NCBI RefSeq assembly: GCF_003865135.1
Contig: NZ_BHZC01000001.1
Location: 3,100,001-3,164,000 of the forward strand
From: Streptomyces chrestomyceticus JCM 4735
GTDB lineage: Bacteria; Actinomycetota; Actinomycetes; Streptomycetales; Streptomycetaceae
DNA: 64,000 bases
Direction: 5' to 3'
Part shown: positions 12,777 to 23,475 of the stretch, one piece after another
How positions within the stretch are numbered: the stretch's first letter is position 1
Layout of the letters: the number at the start of each line of letters is the position of its first letter
Position numbers and translations under genes: made by a program
Notes under the pieces: model-generated
What the model was told of the DNA's origin: nothing
What the model saw: only the letters and a program-made list of their open reading frames with translations
Database searches by the model: none

Positions 12777-12820
12777 ATCAATGCCTTCCGTCTAAGTGGC
12801 GTCGTCGGTGCGTTCCGTGA

Positions 12821-13953
<1,133 letters not shown>

Positions 13954-14217
13954 CGCGAGCTCCTTCAGCGTGGCGCATGGGTACGGCAACCTCGTTGTGT
14001 CGGCGCGGCATTGAGCCACGGTGCGGCACTGGACTGGTCTTACGGATTGGGGGGCGGCTGATCGGCGCGGGGCCGGATCGGTTCACAGGCATCGGCCGGA
14101 CATGCAACCGGTTCCCTGACTCGGAACCTGGAGGCTCAGCCGCCTGCGCCGACTGCGCCGCAGTTGGCACCGGACGATAGCAGGCTCTCGCGTGGGCTTT
14201 TATTCCGGCCCTACGCC

Positions 14218-14655
14218 TCACGTCCGCGACCCCGTGGTTTCCGCCTTCTTCGCGTCGGCGGATTCGGGATTCACGTAGAGAACCTTTGCCTTCATATAGC
14301 TGCGGGCCTGGAAGGCGATCCACACCAGGACGGTCGCGAGCAGGGTGAAGGCGAACGCCCTGACGTTGAAGAGCGTGGTGTCCTTGAAGGCGATCATGAA
14401 GACCGCGACCGCCAGGATCTGCACCGCGTACAGCAGCAGTCCCATCATCTGGAACAGATCCGGGAGGCGCTTGGCGGTCTGCTGGAGGACCACCAGACCC
14501 GACCCCATCAGCAGCAGCACCAGCACCGTTCCGATGGCAGCACCGATCGCGCCCTGCCCGCCCGCGACCACAGCGCTGATCACGACGCCGACGGCGCCGG
14601 TGGCAAGCGAGGGTACGGAGACATTGGCAAGTAGGCGGGCGTCAGTGGACTGCAT
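14218..14655 (-). CDS. atpI: ATP synthase protein I
   Basis: The 145-residue protein has four hydrophobic segments and a basic C-terminal tail. It stands at the head of the atp operon, where atpI is expected. AtpI-type proteins are thought to help assemble the c-ring or carry Mg2+. Sequence conservation in this family is poor, so the call rests on size, topology (helices near residues 17-32, 36-57, 68-90 and 97-115) and position. Confidence 0.85.
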   Translation of the reverse strand: MQSTDARLLANVSVPSLATGAVGVVISAVVAGGQGAIGAAIGTVLVLLLMGSGLVVLQQTAKRLPDLFQMMGLLLYAVQILAVAVFMIAFKDTTLFNVRAFAFTLLATVLVWIAFQARSYMKAKVLYVNPESADAKKAETTGSRT

Positions 14656-14945
14656 GGCGGCGCTCCGGCAAAAAATGGGGGTGGTGTCGTCAAGGACGAG
14701 CGTAGACCCGGCCTGAGGGAGAACCTGAGGCCGAAAGACCGTCGCACTTCGGTCCTTCGGCTCTGCCGCCGGGTTTCGTGAACGGTATCACAAACTATTT
14801 GATGAGGTCTTTACCTGCTCGGTGTGCTGCCCGTCACACGTGAGCAGTAATCCGCGCGTTGGAGCGAGACACCCTGCCGTTCTGTCTGCTATGAGACACG
14901 TTTGGGGTAATTCTCGAACGTCGCTCTTAGGGGCGAAAACGCGTC
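14656..14945 (-). promoter_or_regulatory. Gap upstream of atpI, probable atp operon promoter
   Basis: These 290 bases lie between the transferase gene and atpI. The stretch at about 14775-14815 is AT-rich for this genome (ACAAACTATTTGATGAGG), as expected of a promoter on the minus strand. I cannot assign exact -35 and -10 boxes, and I see no gene in it. Confidence 0.4.
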
Positions 14946-16310
14946 TCAGCGATGACTTCCGGCCTTGCGGCGGTCGGTGAAGCGCGACCGGTCACCGATC
15001 GCGGTGGCCCCGTTGACGCCCGCCGGCACCGGCTGCCGCTCCCGTTCCGGGGCCCCCTGCGCCGACCGTTCCCCGGCCTCGTCGATCGCCGCGCTCTCCT
15101 CGGCGGCCGCGGCGACGGCCGCCGCCTGCACGCTGCGCCGGTACCGCGGCGGCACCATCCACTCCATCCAGCGCGGCGCCCGCGGCGTGAAGCGCGGCAG
15201 CAGCAGGAGGACGAGCCCGATCGCGCTCAGCAGCACGATGCCCATCACGACCCACACGCTCGCGTTGTTGACCGAGTACGCCACGGCGCCGAAGGCGATC
15301 AACGCGGACCAGAAGTACATGATCAGGACAGCGCGGCTGTGCGAATGGCCGATCTCCAGCAGCCGGTGGTGCAGGTGCCCGCGGTCGGCGGCGAACGGCG
15401 ACTGGCCCTTCCACGTACGGCGCACGATGGCCAGCACCAGGTCGGCGACCGGCACCGCGATGATCGTCAGCGGCAGCAGCAGCGGGATGTAGACCGGCAC
15501 CATCGCGTGGGTGGCCTCGCGGACGCTGCCCGCCTTCAGGTTGAGCAGGTCCGGGTCGACCTGGCCGGTCACCGAGACCGCGCCGGCCGCCATGACCAGC
15601 CCGATCAGCATCGACCCCGAGTCACCCATGAAGATCCGCGCCGGGTGCATGTTGTGCGGCAGGAAGCCCAGGCACATGCCCATCAGGACGACCGAGAACA
15701 GCGTCGCGGGCGCGGCCGCCTCGATGCCGTACCCGAACCACATCCGGTACGCGTACATGAAGAACGCCGCGGCGGCGATGCACACCATGCCGGACGCGAG
15801 CCCGTCCAGGCCGTCGACGAAGTTGACGGCGTTGATGGTGATGACGACCAGAGCCACCGTCAGGAGCGTGCCCTGCCACGGGCTCAGCGAGACCGTGCCG
15901 ATGCCCGGCACCGGGATCCACAGGATCGTCAGACCCTGAAGGACCATCACACCGGCGGCGATCATCTGCCCGCCGAGCTTGACCAGCGCGTCCACGCCCC
16001 ACTTGTCGTCCAGCACGCCCAGCACCCAGATCAGCGCGGCGCCCGACAGCAGCGCGCGCGGCTCGTTGGAGTGCTCGAAGACGGACTTGAGGTTGGTGAG
16101 ATGGGCCGCGACCAGCAGGCCCGCGCACAGCCCGCCGAACATGGCGATGCCGCCGAGGCGCGGGGTGGGTTCGCGGTGCACGTCGCGCGCGCGGATCTCG
16201 GGCATCGCGCCGGCCGCGATGGCGAATTTCCGTACCGGCCCGGTCAGCAGGTAAGTGACCGCGGCCGTGACGCACAGCGTCAGCAGGTATTCACGCACGG
16301 GCTGCCCCAT
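14946..16310 (-). CDS. Undecaprenyl-phosphate sugar-1-phosphate transferase, WecA/MraY family
   Basis: The 454-residue membrane protein has about eleven helices and the polyprenol-phosphate transferase signatures. These are a PTPRLGGIAMFGG loop near the N-terminus, the acidic NFVDGLDGLASGM motif, the FMGDSGSMLIG motif with catalytic Asp, and the basic DRGHLHHRLLEIGHS loop near residues 325-345. The last motif is typical of WecA/TagO enzymes, which move GlcNAc-1-phosphate from UDP-GlcNAc to undecaprenyl phosphate. The hydrophilic C-terminal tail of about 65 residues is dispensable in the family. It lies between glyA and atpI on the same strand. The acceptor glycan (teichoic acid or other) is not known. 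Confidence 0.92.
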   Translation of the reverse strand: MGQPVREYLLTLCVTAAVTYLLTGPVRKFAIAAGAMPEIRARDVHREPTPRLGGIAMFGGLCAGLLVAAHLTNLKSVFEHSNEPRALLSGAALIWVLGVLDDKWGVDALVKLGGQMIAAGVMVLQGLTILWIPVPGIGTVSLSPWQGTLLTVALVVITINAVNFVDGLDGLASGMVCIAAAAFFMYAYRMWFGYGIEAAAPATLFSVVLMGMCLGFLPHNMHPARIFMGDSGSMLIGLVMAAGAVSVTGQVDPDLLNLKAGSVREATHAMVPVYIPLLLPLTIIAVPVADLVLAIVRRTWKGQSPFAADRGHLHHRLLEIGHSHSRAVLIMYFWSALIAFGAVAYSVNNASVWVVMGIVLLSAIGLVLLLLPRFTPRAPRWMEWMVPPRYRRSVQAAAVAAAAEESAAIDEAGERSAQGAPERERQPVPAGVNGATAIGDRSRFTDRRKAGSHR

Positions 16311-16409
16311 TGGTATCGCTGGCCATCACAGCCACACACCATATGCGTGTCCGCCCCCTATCCGTGAACGTAAGGGAAGACAACCCCGTCCCGCGCATGG
16401 TTCCAGAGC

Positions 16410-17747
<1,338 letters not shown>

Positions 17748-17993
17748 GGCGCGCTCCGGACCTCGGACGGGGACGTGGGTCCAATGTAGGCGCGAGGCGG
17801 GGCGGGGGCGCGGTGGAGGGAGCTGGTGGGGGTTTGGAGCCGGGCAGCCGGCCCTACGGGGCGACCGCACACGTTCCCCCACCGGGGGCTTACCCGGAGC
17901 GAGCGGGAGCGAAGCCACAACCCCGGCCACAGGCCCCCAGCGCCTCCTGGGAGCCCCGTCCCCCGCCCGCACCGCCCAGAGGCCCCCAGGCCC

Positions 17994-18656
17994 TCAAGCC
18001 CGCGCAGGAACCCCCGTCAGGGCCGTCACGACGGGGTCCAGGGCCTGGTTGATCTCGTCGCCGATGGAGCGGAAGAACGTGATGGGCGCGCCGTACGGGT
18101 CGTAGACCTCGTCGGCCTCCGGGTTCGGCGCCAGCAGCCAGCCGCGCAGTGCCGCCGCGGCGCCGACCAGGGCGCGGGCGCGTTCGACCAGGCCGCCGCC
18201 GGGCAGCGCCGGGTCGGGCTCGGGGAGCGTGGCCGGGTCTATGGCCCGTACGAGGCGGTTGAACTCCTTCAGCGTGAAGGTGCGCAGGCCCGCCGAGTGG
18301 CCCATGGAGATGACCTGGGCGCGGTGGTCGCGGGTGGCGGTCAGCACGAGGTCGGCCCGGATGACGTGCTCGTCCAGCAGCTCGCGGCCGGTGAAATCGG
18401 CCGGATCCGCGCCGTAGTCGGCCAGAACCGTGGCGGCGTGGGTCTCCATGGGCGCGCCTTCGTGGCCCCAGGTGCCGGCGCTCTCCACGACCAGGCCGCC
18501 GCGGTCCGCGCCCAGCCGCAGGTCGAGGGCGTGCCGGTGCAGCCGCTCGGTGATGGGCGAGCGGCAGACGTTGCCGGTGCTGACGTGGAGAATGCGGAAC
18601 GTGCGGGAGCTGTCCTCTCCGGGTCCCGCTATGCCACGCCCGAGGGGCGCAATCAA
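17994..18656 (-). CDS. Low-molecular-weight protein-tyrosine-phosphatase-like protein lacking the catalytic Cys
   Basis: The 220-residue protein has the low-molecular-weight phosphatase fold. The P-loop reads HVSTGNVCRSPITERL at residues 24-39, and the general-acid region near the C-terminus reads EVYDPYGAP. In the family the loop is Cys-X5-Arg-Ser. Here Arg32 and Ser33 are present, but the position six before the Arg is Ser26 instead of Cys. Cys31, five residues on, cannot take that place. Classical phosphatase chemistry is therefore unlikely, and the protein may bind phosphotyrosine or act by another chemistry. Its start overlaps the stop of the upstream Sua5-type gene by four bases. Confidence 0.85.
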   Translation of the reverse strand: MIAPLGRGIAGPGEDSSRTFRILHVSTGNVCRSPITERLHRHALDLRLGADRGGLVVESAGTWGHEGAPMETHAATVLADYGADPADFTGRELLDEHVIRADLVLTATRDHRAQVISMGHSAGLRTFTLKEFNRLVRAIDPATLPEPDPALPGGGLVERARALVGAAAALRGWLLAPNPEADEVYDPYGAPITFFRSIGDEINQALDPVVTALTGVPARA

Positions 18657-19300
18657 TTCGCCACCTCAAGCCCGGGAGCCACCTTGCGCAGCTCCTCCGC
18701 GCTGAGCGCGCCCTCGCGCAGCAGCAGCGGCGTCGGCCCGGTCACGTCCACGATCGAGGACGGCACGGCGGCGGGGGTCGGGCCGCCGTCCAGGTAGACG
18801 GAGACGGAGTCGCCGAGCATCTCCTGGGCCGCGTCGCAGTCCTGCGGCGACGGGTGCCCGGTGAGGTTGGCGCTGGAGACGGCCATCGGGCCGAACTCGG
18901 TCAGCAGCTCGATGGCGACCGGGTGCAGCGGCATACGGACCGCGACCGTGCCGCGGGTCTCGCCGAGGTCCCAGGTCAGCGACGGCTGGTGGGTCGCGAC
19001 CAGGGTCAGCGCGCCGGGCCAGAAGGCGTCGACCAGCTCCCAGGCCTGCTCGGAGAAGTCCGTGACGAGCCCGTGGAGGGTGTTCGGGGAGCCGACGAGC
19101 ACCGGGGACGGCATGCCGCGCCCGCGCCCCTTGGCCTCCAGCAGGTCACCGACGGCCTCGGCACTGAACGCGTCCGCGCCGATGCCGTAGACGGTGTCGG
19201 TCGGCAGCACGACCAGCTCGCCGCGACGGACGGCCGATGCGGCCTCGCGCAGACCGGTCGCGCGGTCGGTCGCGTCGCTGCAGTCGTATCGCCGTGCCAT
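18653..19300 (-). CDS. L-threonylcarbamoyladenylate synthase (Sua5/YciO/TsaC family)
   Basis: The 215-residue protein has the YrdC fold. Recognisable are the start of the domain (AASAVRRGELVVLPTDTVYG), a KGRGRGMPSPVLV segment equivalent to the KxR-P nucleotide/threonine site, and the SSANLTGHPSP motif. The family makes threonylcarbamoyl-AMP from Thr, bicarbonate and ATP for the t6A modification of ANN-decoding tRNAs. It lies 53 bases downstream of prmC and overlaps the phosphatase-like gene. The pairing with prmC and prfA is a conserved translation-factor group. Confidence 0.93.
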   Translation of the reverse strand: MARRYDCSDATDRATGLREAASAVRRGELVVLPTDTVYGIGADAFSAEAVGDLLEAKGRGRGMPSPVLVGSPNTLHGLVTDFSEQAWELVDAFWPGALTLVATHQPSLTWDLGETRGTVAVRMPLHPVAIELLTEFGPMAVSSANLTGHPSPQDCDAAQEMLGDSVSVYLDGGPTPAAVPSSIVDVTGPTPLLLREGALSAEELRKVAPGLEVAN

Positions 19301-19353
19301 TTAACGGACCTCCTCGTGCGGAACGTACAGATGACTCGTGGGGGCCGGGCTCG

Positions 19354-20256
19354 TCATGGCGTCGCCCTGCGCGCGGTGGCGAAGCGGGGCCGGTTGTTCA
19401 GGTCGGGGTGGTCGGCCGCGTCGGCCCAGCCCCGCTCCTCGGTGAAGATCCACGGAACCTGGCCGCCCTGGGTGTCGGCGTGCTCGATGACCACGACGCC
19501 GCCGGGCCGCAGCAGGCGGTGCGCGGTCCGTTCGATGCCGCGGATGGTGTCCAGGCCGTCCTGGCCCGAGAACAGCGCGAGCTCGGGGTCGTGGTCGCGT
19601 GCCTCGGGTGCGACGTACTCCCACTCGGTCAGCGGGATGTACGGCGGGTTGGAGATGACCAGGTCCACCTGGCCGTCCAGCTCGGGGAGCGCGGTCAGCG
19701 CGTCGCCCTGCTGGAGAACGACGCGGGACCCCTCGACGTTCTTGCGGGCCCACTGCATGGCCTCGTCGGACAGCTCGACGGCGTGCACCCGGGAGCGGGG
19801 CACCTCCTGCGCCAGGGCGAGGGCGATGGCTCCGGAGCCCGTGCACAGGTCCACGATGAGCGGTTCGACGACGTCCATGGCCCGTACCGCGTCTATCGCC
19901 CAGCCGACGACCGACTCGGTCTCCGGGCGGGGGACGAAGACGCCGGGGCCGACGTGCAGTTCCAGGTAGCGGAAGAAGGCCCGGCCGGTGATGTGCTGGA
20001 GCGGCTCGCGGGCCTCGCGGCGGGCGACGGCCTCCCAGTAGCGGGCGTCGAAGTCCGCGTCGGGGACCCGGTGCAGTTCACCGCGCTTGACGCCGTGGAC
20101 GTGTGCGGCGAGTTCCTCGGCGTCGAAGCGCGGTGAGGGTACGCCGGCGTCGGCCAGCCGCTGAGTGGCCTGGGCCACCTCGGCGAGCAGCACGGTGCGG
20201 GGGTTGGGCCCGCGGCGGGGCCGCTGGGGGTCGTGACCCCCGGAAGGCGACGGCAC
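19354..20256 (-). CDS. prmC: Release factor glutamine N5-methyltransferase
   Basis: The 300-residue S-adenosylmethionine-dependent enzyme methylates the GGQ glutamine of release factors. It has a helical N-terminal domain, the SAM motif IVDLCTGSGAIALALA, and the catalytic NPPY in LVISNPPYIPLTEWEYV. The frame is open far upstream, but the GTG at 20256 has a GGAGG six bases away. It stands 50 bases downstream of prfA, its substrate, the classical arrangement. Confidence 0.96.
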   Translation of the reverse strand: MPSPSGGHDPQRPRRGPNPRTVLLAEVAQATQRLADAGVPSPRFDAEELAAHVHGVKRGELHRVPDADFDARYWEAVARREAREPLQHITGRAFFRYLELHVGPGVFVPRPETESVVGWAIDAVRAMDVVEPLIVDLCTGSGAIALALAQEVPRSRVHAVELSDEAMQWARKNVEGSRVVLQQGDALTALPELDGQVDLVISNPPYIPLTEWEYVAPEARDHDPELALFSGQDGLDTIRGIERTAHRLLRPGGVVVIEHADTQGGQVPWIFTEERGWADAADHPDLNNRPRFATARRATP

Positions 20257-20306
20257 GCTGTTCCTCCGGCTCGTTCTACGGGCGTGGTACGGACGTTCTA
20301 CGGGCT

Positions 20307-21386
20307 TTACTGGGCGGCGGCCAGCTTGGCGGCCGAGTCGGCGTCCACGCACGCCTGGATGACCGGATCGAGCTCGCCGTCGAGGACCTGGTCCAGGTTG
20401 TACGCCTTGAAGCCGACGCGGTGGTCCGAAATGCGGTTCTCCGGGAAGTTGTACGTCCGGATGCGCTCGGAGCGGTCGACGGTACGGACCTGGCTGCGCC
20501 GGGCGTCCGACGCCTCCTTCTCGGCCTCTTCCTGGGCGGCGGCCAGCAGCCGCGACCGCAGGATGCGCAGGGCCTGCTCCTTGTTCTGGAGCTGGCTCTT
20601 CTCGTTCTGGCAGGAGACGACGATGCCGGTGGGCAGGTGGGTGATGCGGACGGCGGAGTCGGTGGTGTTGACCGACTGGCCGCCGGGGCCCGACGAGCGG
20701 TAGACGTCGATGCGCAGGTCGTTCGGACCGATCTCGACCTCGACCTCCTCGGCCTCGGGCGTGACGAGCACGCCGGCCGCGGAGGTGTGGATGCGGCCCT
20801 GGGACTCGGTGGCGGGCACCCGCTGCACGCGGTGCACCCCGCCCTCGTACTTCAGGCGGGCCCACACGCCCTGGCCGGGCTCGGTGGCGCCGTTGCCGCC
20901 CTTGGTCTTCACGGCGACCTGGACGTCCTTGTAGCCGCCGAGGTCGGACTCGTTGGCGTCGAGGATCTCGGTCTTCCAGCCGACGCGCTCGGCGTAGCGC
21001 AGGTACATGCGCAGCAGGTCGCCGGCGAACAGCGCGGACTCCTCGCCGCCCTCGCCGGCCTTGACCTCAAGGATGACGTCCTTGTCGTCGCTGGGGTCGC
21101 GCGGCACGAGCAGCAGCCGCAGCTTCTCGGTGAGCTCCTCGCGGCGCGCTTCGAGGTCCTTGACCTCGTCGGCGAAGTCCGGGTCGTCGGCGGCCAGTTC
21201 GCGGGCCGTGCCGATGTCGTCGCCGGTCTGCTTCCAGGCGCGGTACGCCGTGATGATCGGGGTGAGCTCGAAATAGCGCTTGTTGAGCCGCTTGGCCTCG
21301 CGCTGGTCGGCGTGGACCGCGGGGTCGGCCAGTCGTTTTTCGAGGTCGGCGTGCTCGCCGATCAGTTCCTCGACCGCCTCGAACAT
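20307..21386 (-). CDS. prfA: Peptide chain release factor 1
   Basis: This is a 359-residue class I release factor that reads UAA and UAG. The catalytic GGQ lies in [19 protein letters not shown]. Codon-recognition PxT-type sequence and the long N-terminal helical domain (starting [22 protein letters not shown]) are present. An unbroken frame gives normal length, so no RF2-style frameshift is involved. It lies between rpmE and prmC. Confidence 0.98.
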   Translation of the reverse strand: MFEAVEELIGEHADLEKRLADPAVHADQREAKRLNKRYFELTPIITAYRAWKQTGDDIGTARELAADDPDFADEVKDLEARREELTEKLRLLLVPRDPSDDKDVILEVKAGEGGEESALFAGDLLRMYLRYAERVGWKTEILDANESDLGGYKDVQVAVKTKGGNGATEPGQGVWARLKYEGGVHRVQRVPATESQGRIHTSAAGVLVTPEAEEVEVEIGPNDLRIDVYRSSGPGGQSVNTTDSAVRITHLPTGIVVSCQNEKSQLQNKEQALRILRSRLLAAAQEEAEKEASDARRSQVRTVDRSERIRTYNFPENRISDHRVGFKAYNLDQVLDGELDPVIQACVDADSAAKLAAAQ

Positions 21387-21510
21387 CGTGGGGATTCCTC
21401 ACCTGGCTGTGTCTTCCGGGATCCGGGGGTTCCCGGTTGCCGGTTGCCGGCACGTGTGCGGCGGGGCCGCGGGCCCCGGGGACCTCCGGCGGGGTCCGTG
21501 GCCTGGACGA

Positions 21511-21559
21511 CAAAACGCCGGTCCGCCGCCCCTTCGCGGGGCGAGACGGAACCGGCGCC
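21511..21559 (-). terminator. Intrinsic terminator after rpmE
   Basis: On the minus strand a long, slightly imperfect GC hairpin (CGCCGGTTCCGTCTCGCCCC pairing with GGGGCGGCGGACCGGCG, loop GCGAA) is followed at once by TTTTG. It starts about 11 bases after the rpmE stop. This is one of the few hairpins here with a T-run. Confidence 0.8.
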
Positions 21560-21569
21560 TTGCGGGTCG

Positions 21570-21794
21570 CTACTTCTTGGCGGCGCCGGCGCCCTTGCCG
21601 AAGCGGGCCTCGAAGCGGGCCACACGGCCACCGGTGTCGAGGATCTTCTGCTTGCCCGTGTAGAACGGGTGGCACTCGGAGCAGATGTCGGCACGGATGG
21701 TGCCGCCGGCCACGGTGCTACGGGTGGTGAACGACGCGCCACAGGTGCAGCTGACCTGGGTCTCGACGTACTCCGGGTGGATGTCGCGCTTCAA
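21570..21794 (-). CDS. rpmE: 50S ribosomal protein L31, zinc-binding form
   Basis: The 74-residue protein starts MKRDIHPEY, as is typical of L31. It has four cysteines (positions 16, 18, 38 and 41) in CTC and CSEC, and so is the zinc-containing (C+) type that Zur-regulated C- paralogues can replace under zinc starvation. The segment [20 protein letters not shown] is conserved. The terminator directly downstream makes it the probable end of its own transcript. Confidence 0.98.
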   Translation of the reverse strand: MKRDIHPEYVETQVSCTCGASFTTRSTVAGGTIRADICSECHPFYTGKQKILDTGGRVARFEARFGKGAGAAKK

Positions 21795-21967
21795 GGGAAT
21801 CTCCTAGGTTCGGGAGGGCTCCGGGTCGTTCCGCGGATTGCGTCACGTGAACCGGGGCCGACGGTCCAGTCTGCCAGGACTGGCCTCATCTCCCAAAACC
21901 GGGGTGCTCCGGAATTTGTTCCCGGGCGGCCGGCGGGGCCGGGAGATGAGGTGAAGAAACGATTCCG

Positions 21968-23092
21968 CTACTTCACGTAGCTGCCCGTTCCACCCTTGTC
22001 ACCAGCGGAATCCTTGATCGCTTCCTTGGGGATGTCCTGATCCTGGCGCAGCGCGTCCCAGACCTGCCGGGACTGCTTCTCCAGCGGCAGCACACGGGAC
22101 GGATTCTTCGGGTCGTACGTGACGGGCAGCGTGACCATGTCGATGCTGTCCGACCCGATACCGCCCATCTCCTTGGCGAGCCCCATCAGCGCGTTGACGG
22201 AGTTCAGGTCGCTGTCGGTGGTGATGGCCTTGGTGGCGGTGTCGGCGATGCCGTAGAGCTTCGTCGGGTTCGACAGCAGCCCGATGCTCTTGACCTGCTT
22301 CATCAGGGCCTTGATGAACGTCTGCTGGAGCTGGATGCGGCCCAGGTCACTGCCGTCGCCGCCGGGCACGCCGTGCCGGGTCCGTACGAGGCCGAGGGCG
22401 TCCTCACCGTTGAGGGTGTGCTTGCCGGGCTCCAGGTTCAGGTGGCTCTTGTTGTCGTGGATGGGCTTGGTGGTGGTGATGTCCACGCCGCCCAGGGCGT
22501 CGATGAGCTTCTTGAAGCCGGTGAAGTCGACCTCGACGAAGTGGTCCATCCGGACGCCGCTCATCGCCTCGACGGTCTTGACCGCGCAGGCCGGGCCGCC
22601 GACCTCGAAGGCGGTGTTGAACATGGCCTTGCGCTGGCCCGGTATGTTCTTGCCGTCCTTGGTGCAGTCCGGGCGCTGGACCAGGGTGTCGCGCGGGATG
22701 CTGACGACGCTGGCCTTTTTGTGGCCCTTGAAGATATGCACGATCATCGCGGTGTCGGAGCGGGCGCCGCCCTCGTCGCTCCCATACTCGCCGTTCTTGC
22801 CGGCCCGGGAGTCGGAGCCCATGACGAGGAGGTCCATCGACCCGTCGTCGTTGTCCTTGGGCCGGTTCTTGCCGAGGGCGGCGTTGATGTCGACGCCCTT
22901 CAGGTTGCCGTTGAGTTTGAAGTAGACGTAACCGAGTCCCGCGCCACCGAGCAGTACGCAGCTCACCAGCGCGCACACGGTGATCGTCAGGGCGCGGCGG
23001 CGCCGGGTCGGACCCTTGCGCCGGCGGCCCGTGGCACGTATGCCGCGGGAACGGCTCTTGGCCGGGTTCGCGGCCCTGCTGTCGTCCGCCAT
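21968..23092 (-). CDS. LytR-CpsA-Psr (LCP) family cell-wall glycopolymer transferase
   Basis: The 374-residue protein has a basic cytoplasmic N-terminus (Arg/Lys-rich, residues 15-47), one membrane helix (about 48-72), and an extracytoplasmic LCP domain. The conserved motifs are LLVMGSDSRAGKNGEYGSDEGGARSD (the Arg and Asp that bind pyrophosphate-lipid) and IPRDTLVQRP, followed by a catalytic LVRTRHGVPGGDGSDLGRIQLQQ. Enzymes of this family transfer polymers from undecaprenyl carriers to peptidoglycan. The ATG at 23092 follows a GAGGAG; an upstream ATG lacks this. It is flanked by rpmE and rho, an arrangement common in Streptomyces. Confidence 0.94.
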   Translation of the reverse strand: MADDSRAANPAKSRSRGIRATGRRRKGPTRRRRALTITVCALVSCVLLGGAGLGYVYFKLNGNLKGVDINAALGKNRPKDNDDGSMDLLVMGSDSRAGKNGEYGSDEGGARSDTAMIVHIFKGHKKASVVSIPRDTLVQRPDCTKDGKNIPGQRKAMFNTAFEVGGPACAVKTVEAMSGVRMDHFVEVDFTGFKKLIDALGGVDITTTKPIHDNKSHLNLEPGKHTLNGEDALGLVRTRHGVPGGDGSDLGRIQLQQTFIKALMKQVKSIGLLSNPTKLYGIADTATKAITTDSDLNSVNALMGLAKEMGGIGSDSIDMVTLPVTYDPKNPSRVLPLEKQSRQVWDALRQDQDIPKEAIKDSAGDKGGTGSYVK

Positions 23093-23242
23093 CTGCTCCT
23101 CAGTCCTCGTTCTCTCGGCTGCCCCTCGCCGCACCGTTCAGTGTCCGGCCACGGTTTGTTGCTCCTTGAAAGACGGGGGGCAGACCGGAAGGGTTGCACA
23201 ACGGGATTGAGAGCCATTCTTAGAAACCGGCCCGCCGAAACT

Positions 23243-23267
23243 CCGGCCAAAAGTCGACTTTTGCCGG
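23243..23267. promoter_or_regulatory. Palindrome upstream of the LCP gene
   Basis: This is a 25-base imperfect palindrome whose centre, AAAAGTCGACTTTT (23249-23262), is a perfect 14-base inverted repeat, flanked by CCGGC and GCCGG. It lies about 150 bases upstream of the LCP start in the 383-base rho-LCP gap. It could be an operator. The rest of that gap holds the rho terminator and no gene that I can see. Confidence 0.4.
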
Positions 23268-23372
23268 GGTGACCAGGTCTTTTGTCCGGAGGCGGAAAGC
23301 GGAGTGACGGCCTCCGCGAGCGCCGCGCGTGTGCGCAAGGCAACAATCTGCGGGTTTCCGCCGACAGCACGA

Positions 23373-23406
23373 AGCCCTCCCGGTCACCGATGTGGCCAGG
23401 AGGGCT
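23373..23406 (-). terminator. Hairpin after rho
   Basis: AGCCCTCC (23373-23380) pairs with GGAGGGCT (23399-23406), and the stem can be extended inward through partial pairing of CGGTCACC with TGGCC. It lies about 70 bases after the rho stop. Confidence 0.6.
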
Positions 23407-23475
23407 CAGCCGTGCGGCTACGGCCGGGTCCGGCGCCTTGACGGGCGCCGGCGGGCCGTTCGTACGGGGCCGACG

